Positions 35,118 to 43,062 of a stretch of 64,000 bases of DNA are shown in pieces (positions within the stretch are counted from its first letter, which is position 1; the number at the start of each line of letters is the position of its first letter). Source of the stretch: an uncultured Caulobacterales bacterium (GTDB lineage Bacteria > Pseudomonadota > Alphaproteobacteria > Caulobacterales > Caulobacteraceae); the NCBI GenBank assembly GCA_903837135.1, contig CAILTK010000089.1, positions 62,001 through 126,000 of the forward strand, read 5' to 3'. The notes beneath the pieces are model-generated. The model had not been told where the DNA came from. It searched no databases and saw nothing but the letters and a program-made list of their open reading frames with translations. Both the position numbers and the translations under genes were made by a program.

Positions 35118-35156
35118 GCGCCGGGCGGCCCCAGCGTCGAAGAGGCGCCCGGACGC
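35118..35156. terminator. Hairpin between convergent genes
   Basis: GCG-CCGGGCG and CGCCCGG-A-CGC pair with one bulge. The hairpin lies between the chemoreceptor stop (35117) and the pseudouridine synthase stop (35173). It is probably a shared transcription end. No T-tract is present. Confidence 0.35.
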
Positions 35157-35172
35157 GGCCCGCGCCGCAAGA

Positions 35173-35913
35173 CTAAGCGAAAATCCTCGCCACGTCCGCG
35201 TCGGTGAGGCGGCGCAGACGGCCGGGCTCCAGGTCGTCGGGAAGGTCGAGGGCGCCGATGCGGTCGCGGTGCAGGGCCTCGACGTGGTTGCCGACGGCGG
35301 CGAACATGCGCCGGACCAGATGGTAGCGGCCCTCGGTCACGGTGAGCCAGGCCTCCCGCTCGCCGAGTGGTTCGAGCACGGCCGGGGCCACCGGCTTGTC
35401 ATCCCCCTCCAGCAGGAGTTCGCCCCCGGCGAACAGCGCGTCCTCCTCGCCGTTCAACGGCCGGGCCAGGGTGGCGCGATAGCGCTTGCTCACCTTCTTC
35501 CGCGGCGAGATGATCCGGTGCAGGAGGTCGCCGTCGTCGGTGAGCAGAAGAAGGCCGGAGGTCTCCTTGTCGAGCCGGCCCACCGTCGACACGGCCGGCT
35601 CGCGACTGCGCCAGCGCGGCGGCAGCAGCGAATAGACCAGGGGGCCGGTGTCCTTGTGCGAACAGGTGACGCCCAGAGGCTTGTGCAGCAGGATCACGAA
35701 CCCCGGCGGCGGATCGAGCGGGGCGCCCTGGACCCGCATCCGCTCCGACAGGGCCGGGGTGATCGCCAGCTTCATGTCGGCGTCGCCGACCACGGCGCCG
35801 TCCAGCGTCACCGCCCCCGCGCGCACCAGACCCTGCACCTCGCGCCGCGAGCCATAGCCCATGTTGGCGAGCAGGCGGTCGAGCCTCAGGACAGCGGGTT
35901 TGGACTCGCTCAT
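35173..35913 (-). CDS. RsuA/RluB-family pseudouridine synthase
   Basis: A 246-residue rRNA pseudouridine synthase. The ATG at 35913 (MSESKPAVLRLDRLLANMGYGS) is chosen because the S4 RNA-binding domain starts there and the codon overlaps the upstream gene by four bases. The track's 411-residue ORF runs antisense through that gene. The catalytic Asp is in VGRLDKETSGLLLLTDDG. FVILLHKPLGVTCSHKD, RKKVSKRYRATL and TEGRYHLVRRMFAAVGNHVEALHRDRIG complete the signature. The short-loop form favours RsuA (U516 of 16S rRNA), but RluB or RluE types cannot be excluded. Its partner is an RsmC-like 16S methyltransferase. Confidence 0.88.
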   Translation of the reverse strand: MSESKPAVLRLDRLLANMGYGSRREVQGLVRAGAVTLDGAVVGDADMKLAITPALSERMRVQGAPLDPPPGFVILLHKPLGVTCSHKDTGPLVYSLLPPRWRSREPAVSTVGRLDKETSGLLLLTDDGDLLHRIISPRKKVSKRYRATLARPLNGEEDALFAGGELLLEGDDKPVAPAVLEPLGEREAWLTVTEGRYHLVRRMFAAVGNHVEALHRDRIGALDLPDDLEPGRLRRLTDADVARIFA

Positions 35914-36824
35914 CGACGGGCCTCGTAGACCTTGAAGCCGCCCGCCTCGGCGCGGCGCGTGACGCGGGCGAAGCTTTCCTCGAGCACCGCCTCGTAGGGC
36001 AGGTGCCGGTTGGCCACCATCCACAGCACCCCGCCGGTCTTCAGCAGGGCTCGCGCCCGGCGCACGAAGGCCTGGCCGAGCGCGCGGTCCTCGGCCCCGC
36101 CGTCGTGGAACGGCGGATTGCAGACCACGAAATCGAGCCCCTCCAGGTCCGGCGACGTGCGCGCGTCGGCCCAATGCAGCCGCGCGCGGGGATCCTGCAC
36201 ATTGCGCGACGCCGCGCGGACCGCCCGTCCGTCCAGGTCGACCAGGTCGAGTCCCGTCACCGCCGGCGAGGTCAGCACCTCGAGCGCCAGGACGCCGACG
36301 CCGCAACCAAGATCGGCGCCGCGCCCGGCCAGCGGCGGCAGGGCCGACAGGAGCACCGCCGTGCCGGGATCGATCCGGTCCCAGCTGAACACCCCGGGCT
36401 GCGTCCAAAGGCCGAGCGCGGGCAGTGACCGCGGCGCGCCGGCGTCGATCGCCGCCTCCAGGCCGCTCACGCCTTCGCTCTTACGGCAGACGCAGATCCG
36501 CTGGTGGCGCCGGCTGGCCTCCTCGACCGGGCAACTGAAGCCCGCCAGCTCCTTGCCGAGGCGCGCGCCGCCCTTGTCTTTGGGGGCCATTGCGGTGAGA
36601 ATCCCGCCCGGTTTCAGCGCCCGCAGCCCCAGGGCCAGGGCGTAGCGGCGCTCGATCGTGCCCGGCGGCGCCGCCATGACCACGGCGTCGAGGCTGTCCG
36701 GCGCGACGTCCTCGAGGCTCGCTGACCCCGGAGCCAGGGGCGAGACCTGCACGGCGTCGGCGGGCCAGTCGGCCAACTCGGGCGGGGGGGCGCCATAGAC
36801 GCAAGCGGTGGGGGGACGGATCAA
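35910..36824 (-). CDS. rsmC: RsmC-type 16S rRNA guanine-N2 methyltransferase
   Basis: A 304-residue class I methyltransferase with a degenerate N-terminal half and a C-terminal MTS domain, the RsmC/RlmG arrangement. The SAM-binding motif is GADLGCGVGVLALEVL. The acceptor motif VCNPPFHDGGAEDRALG is the typical N2-guanine NPPF site. The final RHLPYEAVLEESFARV matches the C-terminal MTS signature. RsmC methylates G1207 of 16S rRNA. The start is a TTG at 36824. No ATG occurs before residue 50, so this start is reasonable but uncertain. The stop overlaps the pseudouridine synthase start (ATGA), pairing two 16S modification enzymes. Confidence 0.8.
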   Translation of the reverse strand: MIRPPTACVYGAPPPELADWPADAVQVSPLAPGSASLEDVAPDSLDAVVMAAPPGTIERRYALALGLRALKPGGILTAMAPKDKGGARLGKELAGFSCPVEEASRRHQRICVCRKSEGVSGLEAAIDAGAPRSLPALGLWTQPGVFSWDRIDPGTAVLLSALPPLAGRGADLGCGVGVLALEVLTSPAVTGLDLVDLDGRAVRAASRNVQDPRARLHWADARTSPDLEGLDFVVCNPPFHDGGAEDRALGQAFVRRARALLKTGGVLWMVANRHLPYEAVLEESFARVTRRAEAGGFKVYEARR

Positions 36825-36955
36825 GAGGGACCTACGACGGCGAAAGGCCGGGCATAGCGCCAGAACACCAAAAAGGGCAGGGCCATGCCGAGCTTTCCAA
36901 GCGGGCGGGTCCTGCTCTAGGCTCTGCTGGGCGGAGCGCCCCGGAGGCCAAGATC

Positions 36956-37804
36956 ATGTGCGACGACGACATCCACCCCTACAACGCGCCGGCGGTGTCG
37001 CGCCGGGCCTTCACCCTGTCGGCGGCGGCGATCGCCGCCATGAGCGCCGCGCCGGCCTTCGCGGCGGAAGAGGTCGTGTCCAAGGACGTGACGGTGAAGA
37101 CGCCCGACGGCGAGGCGGACGCCGTGCTGTTCTACCCGGCCAAGGGCAGGCATCCGGCCGTCCTGATCTGGACCGACGTATTCGGCCTGCGCCCCGCCTT
37201 CCGCGACATGGGCCGACGGCTGGCGGCGCAGGGCTACGTCGTCCTCGTGCCGAACCCGTTCTACCGGTCGATGAAGGCGGTGACCGAGCCGGACTACAGC
37301 GCGCCCGAGGTGCGCAAGAAATACTTCCCGCTGATGGCGACCCTCACCACCGAGACGACGATGAAGGACGGCCCGGCCTTCATCGCCTTCCTCGACGCCC
37401 AGCCGCAGACCGACACCAGGAGGAAGGCCGGCGTGCAGGGCTATTGCATGGGCGGCCCCTTGACCTTCCGCACCGCTGCGGCGGTTCCGGACCGGATCGC
37501 CGGCGCGGCGACCTTTCACGGTGCGGCCCTGGCGACCGACCAGCCGGACAGCCCGCACAAGCTTATTCCCAGGACCACCGCCCAGTTCTATTGCGGCGTG
37601 GCCGCCAACGACGACAAGGCCCAGCCCGACGCCAAGGACAAGCTCAAAGCCGCGTTCGCGGCGGTGAACCGCCCGGCGACCGTCGAGGTCTACGACGGTT
37701 GCAATCACGGCTGGTGCGTCAAGGGCGGCGCCGTCTACAACGAAGCCGGCGCGGAAAAGGCCTGGGCAGAACTCAGCGCGCTCTACCAGCGGACGCTGGT
37801 GTAG
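36956..37804 (+). CDS. Dienelactone-hydrolase-family protein, Tat-exported
   Basis: A 282-residue alpha/beta hydrolase. MCDDDIHPYNAPAVSRRAFTLSAAAIAAM is a twin-arginine leader ending near PAFAAEE. The core shows VLIWTDVFGLRPAFRDMGRRL, the nucleophile elbow GYCMGG with Cys as in dienelactone hydrolase, and YDGCNHGWC with the catalytic His. GGAGG lies eight bases before the ATG. Dienelactone hydrolases open lactones in aromatic degradation, but exported members are mostly uncharacterised. It diverges from rsmC across 131 bp. Confidence 0.85.
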   Translation: MCDDDIHPYNAPAVSRRAFTLSAAAIAAMSAAPAFAAEEVVSKDVTVKTPDGEADAVLFYPAKGRHPAVLIWTDVFGLRPAFRDMGRRLAAQGYVVLVPNPFYRSMKAVTEPDYSAPEVRKKYFPLMATLTTETTMKDGPAFIAFLDAQPQTDTRRKAGVQGYCMGGPLTFRTAAAVPDRIAGAATFHGAALATDQPDSPHKLIPRTTAQFYCGVAANDDKAQPDAKDKLKAAFAAVNRPATVEVYDGCNHGWCVKGGAVYNEAGAEKAWAELSALYQRTLV

Positions 37805-37933
37805 CGGGACGGCGACCAAGGCGATCCTCCCTGCAACCTTCACTGGCGCCGAAGGCTGGTTTAGAATACAATCCTGACTTGATCAGCGGCGGGGCGGGGC
37901 ACGCTTGGCGCGAGCTGACGGCGGGAGACCAGC

Positions 37934-39247
37934 ATGGGCCTCATGCAACACGCGTTCCGGATCTTGCGTGGCCGGCGGGGCCTGGCGCTCGTGCTGGCTC
38001 TGTCGTCGATCGGCCTCGACAGTTGCAGCAATCCGGTCAAGCCGATCGTCACGGCCGCCAGCGCGGCGGTGCAAGAGGCGACTCTCGCCATCGGCAACGC
38101 CGTCAACGCGCTCGGCGACCAGTCCGCCTCCTGGCAGGATGTGCTGAAGCAGCTCGAATCCGGCCTCAGCGCCGACGCCAAGAGCCTGATCGACAACGAT
38201 GTCCAGGGAATCGTGACGCGAACCGTCGATCAGGCAGGGGTCGAGTTCCGCTGCGACGTGAGCTTCGTCAACCAGCAGGTGGCCAACGATCTTCTGGCCC
38301 TGAAGGCGAAGCTGCTCGGCCAGGCGCCGCCCGTGGCGCAGCCGCAGGTCTGCCAGGGGCCCGAGTTCGTCGATCTGTCCAAGACGCTGACCACCGCGAC
38401 CTTCTACGGATACAACTTCGATCTGAAGTTCCCGTTCGAGGTCCGGGTCGTGCACGTCAACGGCTCGGAGACCATCGTCCCGGCGAGTTTCGTCAACATC
38501 CCGACCGCCTATGCGCTCAGCGTCACCCTGGCCGGTCTCGGCCTTGGGCCCGACACCCCCAGCATGACGCTCTACTGGAACGGCAAGCCCCTGCAGTCGA
38601 TCGGCATACTGACGCCCCAGGTCCCGCCGCCGGTCTGCGACACCAAGGTGGTGGAGCCCAACCGCGCCGAGGTGGGAACGATCGGCCCCTTCTTTCCGCC
38701 GCGGGTGAACAACGGCGGCGACAAGGATTTCGACGGGCACGGCCCGCGGATCCAGGTCGGCGCGCAGATCTCGAACACGGCGACCCAGGTCTCCGCGAGG
38801 CTCTACATGGATGCGCGAGAGACCCAGAAGGACTTCACCGAGGTGCAGGGCTACAGCACCTGGACCGTCGTCTTCACCGCCGACCCGGGCTATGTGATCG
38901 ACACGGTCAGTACGCCCACGTCCGTGTTCCCGCCGGCCTACGTCGATAACCACAACGGCACGACCGTGCAGCCGTTCAGGCTCGCCACCGGCGCCGGGGG
39001 GTTGGTGAACACCTTCCTGATCGTCGGCGACCAGGACGGGGACGACGTGGGGCGGGCCAGCGTCGCGGCGATGTTCAACCACCTCAGCATCGTCGAGCGG
39101 AAGTCGGGTGGCTGTGTCTCGGCGCAGATGCTGTCCAAGGCGATCGCCGCGGGCAAGGTCAGTCCGGCCTTGGCCAGCGCCGTGGCGGGCAAGCTCGCCG
39201 CGTCGAGGGCGCTCATCCAGGCCGCGGGCGTCAAAGCCGGTCCGTGA
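37934..39247 (+). CDS. Exported protein of unknown function
   Basis: A 437-residue protein with a hydrophobic leader (GLALVLALSSIGLDSCSNP). Cys after LDS could be a lipid-attachment site, but Asp at -2 is unusual, so lipoprotein status is open. The region at about residues 45-120 is helical. The middle and C-terminal parts are beta-rich (FYGYNFDLKFPFEVRVVHVNG). Two Asp/Gly-rich loops, NGGDKDFDGHGP and VGDQDGDDVG, look like Ca2+-binding turns. I do not recognise the family. GGGAG before the ATG at 37934 supports the start. It follows the dienelactone hydrolase by 129 bp and converges on the double-TetR gene. Confidence 0.72.
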   Translation: MGLMQHAFRILRGRRGLALVLALSSIGLDSCSNPVKPIVTAASAAVQEATLAIGNAVNALGDQSASWQDVLKQLESGLSADAKSLIDNDVQGIVTRTVDQAGVEFRCDVSFVNQQVANDLLALKAKLLGQAPPVAQPQVCQGPEFVDLSKTLTTATFYGYNFDLKFPFEVRVVHVNGSETIVPASFVNIPTAYALSVTLAGLGLGPDTPSMTLYWNGKPLQSIGILTPQVPPPVCDTKVVEPNRAEVGTIGPFFPPRVNNGGDKDFDGHGPRIQVGAQISNTATQVSARLYMDARETQKDFTEVQGYSTWTVVFTADPGYVIDTVSTPTSVFPPAYVDNHNGTTVQPFRLATGAGGLVNTFLIVGDQDGDDVGRASVAAMFNHLSIVERKSGGCVSAQMLSKAIAAGKVSPALASAVAGKLAASRALIQAAGVKAGP

Positions 39248-39283
39248 CGCCGGGCGCCGCGATGGGGGCTCCCGTTCAGGTCC

Positions 39284-40546
39284 TCAGGGCGCGGCGCCGA
39301 GGATCCTGAGCAACAGGACGCCGCCGACCAGGGACGTCACGGCCTGGGCCAGGTTTCGCGTCATCGGCAGGCCGCTGTCGAAGGCCTGGGCCCGCAGCAG
39401 TTCGACCTCGGCGTCGTAGGCCTTCGAGGCGAATTCCGACAGGGTCTCCGTCCGGCAGGCGAACAGGGCCAGGTGGAACTGGGCGATGGCGTTGCGCCGT
39501 CCCCGGCCCGCGTAGAAGTTCAGCATGCCGACCAGAACCCGCTCGAAGGCCGCGCCGCCCTGGCGGGCGCCCTCGTCGGCGATGCGCTGGGCCTCCGCGA
39601 GGGCGGCGTCGATGATCTGCTGGTAGGCCGCCTCCAGGATCGCCAGCTTGGAGGCGAAGTGATAGGTGGTGGCCGCCAGCGGCAGGCCGGCCCGTTCGGC
39701 GATGCTGCGGTGGGTGATGTCGGCCGCGTCGCTTTCGGCCAGCATATCCAGCGTCGCGCCGATGATCGCCGCCCGTCGCGTCGCCGAGCCTCGCAGGGCG
39801 CCGGTCCGGGACGCGGGCGGGGCGGGCGCATTCCCGGGGCTGTCCTGGGCGGCGCCTGGGGGGGGCTCCGCCGGGGCGTCCTGGAGCGCGCCTTGCGCTC
39901 CGCTCGCGGCGATCGCTGAAATCAGTCTCGCCAGCCAGACCTGTTCATCGGACGGCGCGTCGTCGAGGAGCCAGCCGATCCGGCGCCGAAGCCCCGCCAG
40001 GCCGGGGCCGCCCCCGTGCCGCGGACAGTGTCCGAGCAGCTCGCCGAGGACGAAGGCCGCTAGGTAGGTCCGTTGGGGATGGGCGGGATCGCCCGGCAGC
40101 ATGTCTTGGATCTTCCCGACGAGGCGGAGGAAGACGTCGCGATAGAGGGGCGCGTCGAGGCCCAGGGACGCGAACTCCAACAGGCCGGCGCCATGGGCGG
40201 ACGGCGAGGTCGCCAAGGCCTCGACGATGAGGGCGGCGGTCTCCACGGGACAGGCCAGCCCGGCCGGCAAGCGCTCGAGCTGGCGCGCCAGGCGGCCCAA
40301 CTGTCGCTCCATATCCTGCACGAGCCCTGCCGCGGCCTGTTCCAGAAGCTGTTCGCGGGTGGGGAAGTGGTGGGAGACCAGGGACTTGGCCAGGCGCGCC
40401 TCCGCGGCCACCGCGCCGAAGGTGACGGCGGCGGGTCCGCCGTCCCGCCACACGGCCGAGGCCGCCGCGGCGATGCGGCCGATGGCGGCCGTATCCGTCC
40501 CGCCGGACCGGCCGGCGCCCGTCATGTTCATTCCCGGATCATCCAC
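39284..40546 (-). CDS. Tandem double-TetR transcriptional regulator
   Basis: A 420-residue protein made of two TetR-like units. The first HTH is AVTFGAVAAEARLAKSLVSHHFPTREQLLEQ (about residues 40-70). The second is DITHRSIAERAGLPLAATTYHFASKLAILE (about 272-302), a canonical TetR HTH. A Pro/Gly/Ala-rich linker of about 30 residues joins them (PAEPPPGAAQDSPGNAPAPP). Each unit has its own helical ligand/dimer domain. TetR proteins are normally single units of about 200 residues that dimerise, so a covalent tandem is uncommon. The start may be GTG 40546 or ATG 40531/40525. It is divergent from a TonB receptor and phoD and probably controls them. Confidence 0.85.
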   Translation of the reverse strand: MDDPGMNMTGAGRSGGTDTAAIGRIAAAASAVWRDGGPAAVTFGAVAAEARLAKSLVSHHFPTREQLLEQAAAGLVQDMERQLGRLARQLERLPAGLACPVETAALIVEALATSPSAHGAGLLEFASLGLDAPLYRDVFLRLVGKIQDMLPGDPAHPQRTYLAAFVLGELLGHCPRHGGGPGLAGLRRRIGWLLDDAPSDEQVWLARLISAIAASGAQGALQDAPAEPPPGAAQDSPGNAPAPPASRTGALRGSATRRAAIIGATLDMLAESDAADITHRSIAERAGLPLAATTYHFASKLAILEAAYQQIIDAALAEAQRIADEGARQGGAAFERVLVGMLNFYAGRGRRNAIAQFHLALFACRTETLSEFASKAYDAEVELLRAQAFDSGLPMTRNLAQAVTSLVGGVLLLRILGAAP

Positions 40547-40886
40547 ATCGTCACTCTACCCCGTCTCTCCGGCGTTGGCCTTCCCGCGCTTGCGCGCGCC
40601 ACGTTCCTTCCATGGCGAAGCTTTCATGTCGAAGCGGTATTCCTCATCCGACTACCCCAGACTGGACGTATGTATCAATTTTCTTCAACGGGGTCAAAAA
40701 AGACTAGGTGACCCGCCTGTCACGTATGTGACACGCAAAACCTTTAACGAAGGCGAACGGATAGGGCCGTCGGCAAGCGCTTTTGGCGTGATCTGAACAC
40801 CTCCGGCGGCGAACAGAAGATCAAGACTGGACGACTGTACCGGTCTTTGGCGGCATCCTGGACGAGATTTGAAACGGAGCGGGGCG
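40547..40886. other. Divergent regulatory region upstream of TonB receptor
   Basis: A 340-bp gene-free gap between the double-TetR gene and the receptor. Apart from the palindrome listed separately it has an AT-rich stretch (40660-40750) likely to contain both promoters. The short ORFs there are antisense or out-of-frame shadows. Confidence 0.45.
40718..40733. promoter_or_regulatory. Candidate TetR operator TGTCAC-GTAT-GTGACA
   Basis: A perfect 16-bp palindrome (6-bp arms, 4-bp spacer) in the divergent gap, about 170 bases from either gene. Its size fits a TetR half-site pair. CTGTCAC also resembles half of a Pho box, so PhoB control of the phosphatase locus is an alternative. Confidence 0.5.
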
Positions 40887-43013
40887 ATGATGGTCGGGGC
40901 GAACGGGATAGGGCGGCGGCGCGGTCTCAGAGGCGTGCTGTCGGCCGGCGCCGCGCTCGGCGCCCTGTCCGGGGGCCTGGCCGGCGCCCCGGGGGCCCTG
41001 GCGCAGGTGCAGACCGGTCCCATCGAAACCGGTCCCATCCAAACCGGGCGCCTTGAGACCGGCCCCATCGAATCGGTGGTGGTGACGGCGCTGAAACGGC
41101 CCCAGCAGATGCTGGCCGTTCCCGCCAGCATCGACGTGCTGAGCGACCGGGACCTGGCCCGCGATCAGGTGCTGAACATCGAGGATCTGGGCAGGATCGC
41201 GCCCAACGTGGCCGTGGCTCAGTTCGGCGACGGCCAGTACCGGTTGATCTATCGCGGCCTCGGCGCCACCGGAACGTCGGACAATGAGAACTTCAACGTC
41301 GCCTATGACGGGACGGTCGTGCCCTACGGCAACGCCTATCGGCTGCTCGACCTGCAGCAGGTGGAGATCCTGCGCGGGCCCCAGGGCACCCTTTACGGCC
41401 GAAACACCAACGCCGGCCTGATCAACATCGTCCCGAGGGACGGCAGCGTCCCCGCCCCGGCGACCGCGGACATCGTCTATGGCAGCTTCAACACGGCCGG
41501 TATTTCCGGCGCCGCCGGCGGCCCGGTGGGCGATTCAGGCCTGTTTTTCCGTGTGGCCGCGCGCGGCGAGCAGACCGATGGCTTCATCGACAATCGCGCC
41601 CTGCCGCGCGACCATACCGACCAGAGCAAGAACGGAACGGTGAGGGCCACAGTCGGCTGGGAGGGCGGCGCCTGGAAGGCCAAGATCGCGCTGACCTATG
41701 ATCGCTACAACGGCGACACCGACGACCTGACGCCGGCGACCACGCCCTATTCCAGCCCCGCGCCGGACGTGGGCAAGAGCAGCGGTCACCTCACCACGCC
41801 GATCATCACCCTGTCCTACAAGGGCGGCGACTACACCTTCACCTCGACCACCGCCTTCGCGGACACGGCCAGGGTCTTGACCTTCTCCTCGGTGATCGCG
41901 CCGATCCTCAACGGCCAGTCCGACCGCCGCGACACCCTGAGCCAGGAATTCCGCTTCGCGGGCGACGCCGACCTCTTCGGGCGGCCGACCAATTGGGTGA
42001 CCGGACTCTACCTGCTGAACGAAAACGACACCTTCGTCAGCACCCTCAACCTCACCCATCCGGTCAACCTGCCGCTGCTGTACCAACACCAGCACGAAAA
42101 CCTGCAATCCGAAGCCCTGTTCGGCGAGGCGGTCACCAGCTGGTCGGAGCACTGGAAGACCACCGTCGGCCTGCGGCTCGCCGACGAGCGCCAGTCTTAC
42201 GACTATGTGCTCAGCCGAACCGGCGCGGTGATGGGAGCGGACCAGTCCTATCCCACCGTGCAGCCGAAACTGGTGCTGGCCTACCTGCCCGACCGGCAAT
42301 CGCAGGTCTACGGCTCGGTCACGCGCGGCTTTCGGGCCGGGGCGGTGTTCGTCAACAACGCGCTGCAAAATCCCGGCGATCCCGGCTATAAGCCGGAGAA
42401 CACCTGGCAGTACGAACTTGGCTACAAGCGCGCCATGGATGGCGGGCGCCTGCAGTTTCAGGCCGATGTCTTCTACATCGACTGGACCGACCTGCAGGTC
42501 CAGCGCAGTATCCTGAGCGTCGCGCCGGCCGGGGTGTTCTCGGTCGTGGACAACGCCAGCAGCGCGCGCAGCTACGGCGGCGAGGGCGAAGCGACCTGGC
42601 GACCCCTGCGCGGGCTGCAACTCTACGCCAAGGGCGGCTACACCAACGCCAGGTACGTGGATTTCCGGCCCTCGCCCACCTTGAACTACAGCGGCCACCG
42701 CATCGAGGAGACTCCGGAGTTTTCGGCCGGCGGGGGCTTCGACTATCTGACGCCCGTGGGCGTGGAGGTGGCGGCGGACGTCACCCGCTACGGTTCGATG
42801 GCCTATGACGCGGCCAACTCCATCGAACAGAAACCCTATACTCTGCTCAACGCATCGGTGGCCTACGCCCTGGGCGATTGGCGCCTGTCCGTCACCGGGC
42901 GAAATCTTCTGGACGAACGATACGCCAACCGAGGTCTGACCTCGGGGGGGCAGGCCTATATCCACGCCGCCCCGCCGGCCAACGTGATGGCCGAACTGTC
43001 GCTTCGCTACTGA
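40887..43013 (+). CDS. TonB-dependent receptor (no STN domain), phoD-linked
   Basis: A 708-residue outer-membrane receptor. The ATG at 40887 (MMVGANGIGRRRG) has GGAG about eight bases upstream and starts a signal peptide ending at APGALAQ. Between the cleavage site and the TonB box (ESVVVTALK) lie four near-identical pentapeptides of the form TGPIE. The plug has RLIYRGLGATGTSDNENF and VEILRGPQGTLYGRNTNAG. The barrel ends in ANVMAELSLRY with terminal Tyr. Without an STN domain it does not use FecR signalling. TetR-type control from the divergent gene is more likely. The gap to phoD is only 49 bp, so the receptor probably imports a phosphate ester or a PhoD product. Confidence 0.92.
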   Translation: MMVGANGIGRRRGLRGVLSAGAALGALSGGLAGAPGALAQVQTGPIETGPIQTGRLETGPIESVVVTALKRPQQMLAVPASIDVLSDRDLARDQVLNIEDLGRIAPNVAVAQFGDGQYRLIYRGLGATGTSDNENFNVAYDGTVVPYGNAYRLLDLQQVEILRGPQGTLYGRNTNAGLINIVPRDGSVPAPATADIVYGSFNTAGISGAAGGPVGDSGLFFRVAARGEQTDGFIDNRALPRDHTDQSKNGTVRATVGWEGGAWKAKIALTYDRYNGDTDDLTPATTPYSSPAPDVGKSSGHLTTPIITLSYKGGDYTFTSTTAFADTARVLTFSSVIAPILNGQSDRRDTLSQEFRFAGDADLFGRPTNWVTGLYLLNENDTFVSTLNLTHPVNLPLLYQHQHENLQSEALFGEAVTSWSEHWKTTVGLRLADERQSYDYVLSRTGAVMGADQSYPTVQPKLVLAYLPDRQSQVYGSVTRGFRAGAVFVNNALQNPGDPGYKPENTWQYELGYKRAMDGGRLQFQADVFYIDWTDLQVQRSILSVAPAGVFSVVDNASSARSYGGEGEATWRPLRGLQLYAKGGYTNARYVDFRPSPTLNYSGHRIEETPEFSAGGGFDYLTPVGVEVAADVTRYGSMAYDAANSIEQKPYTLLNASVAYALGDWRLSVTGRNLLDERYANRGLTSGGQAYIHAAPPANVMAELSLRY
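41010..41069 (+). repeat. Four tandem 15-bp units in the receptor linker
   Basis: The units CAGACCGGTCCCATC, GAAACCGGTCCCATC, CAAACCGGGCGCCTT and GAGACCGGCCCCATC encode QTGPI, ETGPI, QTGRL and ETGPI. They lie directly between the signal peptide and the TonB box. Slippage could lengthen or shorten the linker without changing frame. Confidence 0.85.
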
Positions 43014-43062
43014 ACAAGACGACCTGCGCGGGCGGCGCGCCCTTTCTCCCGGAGACGACACG

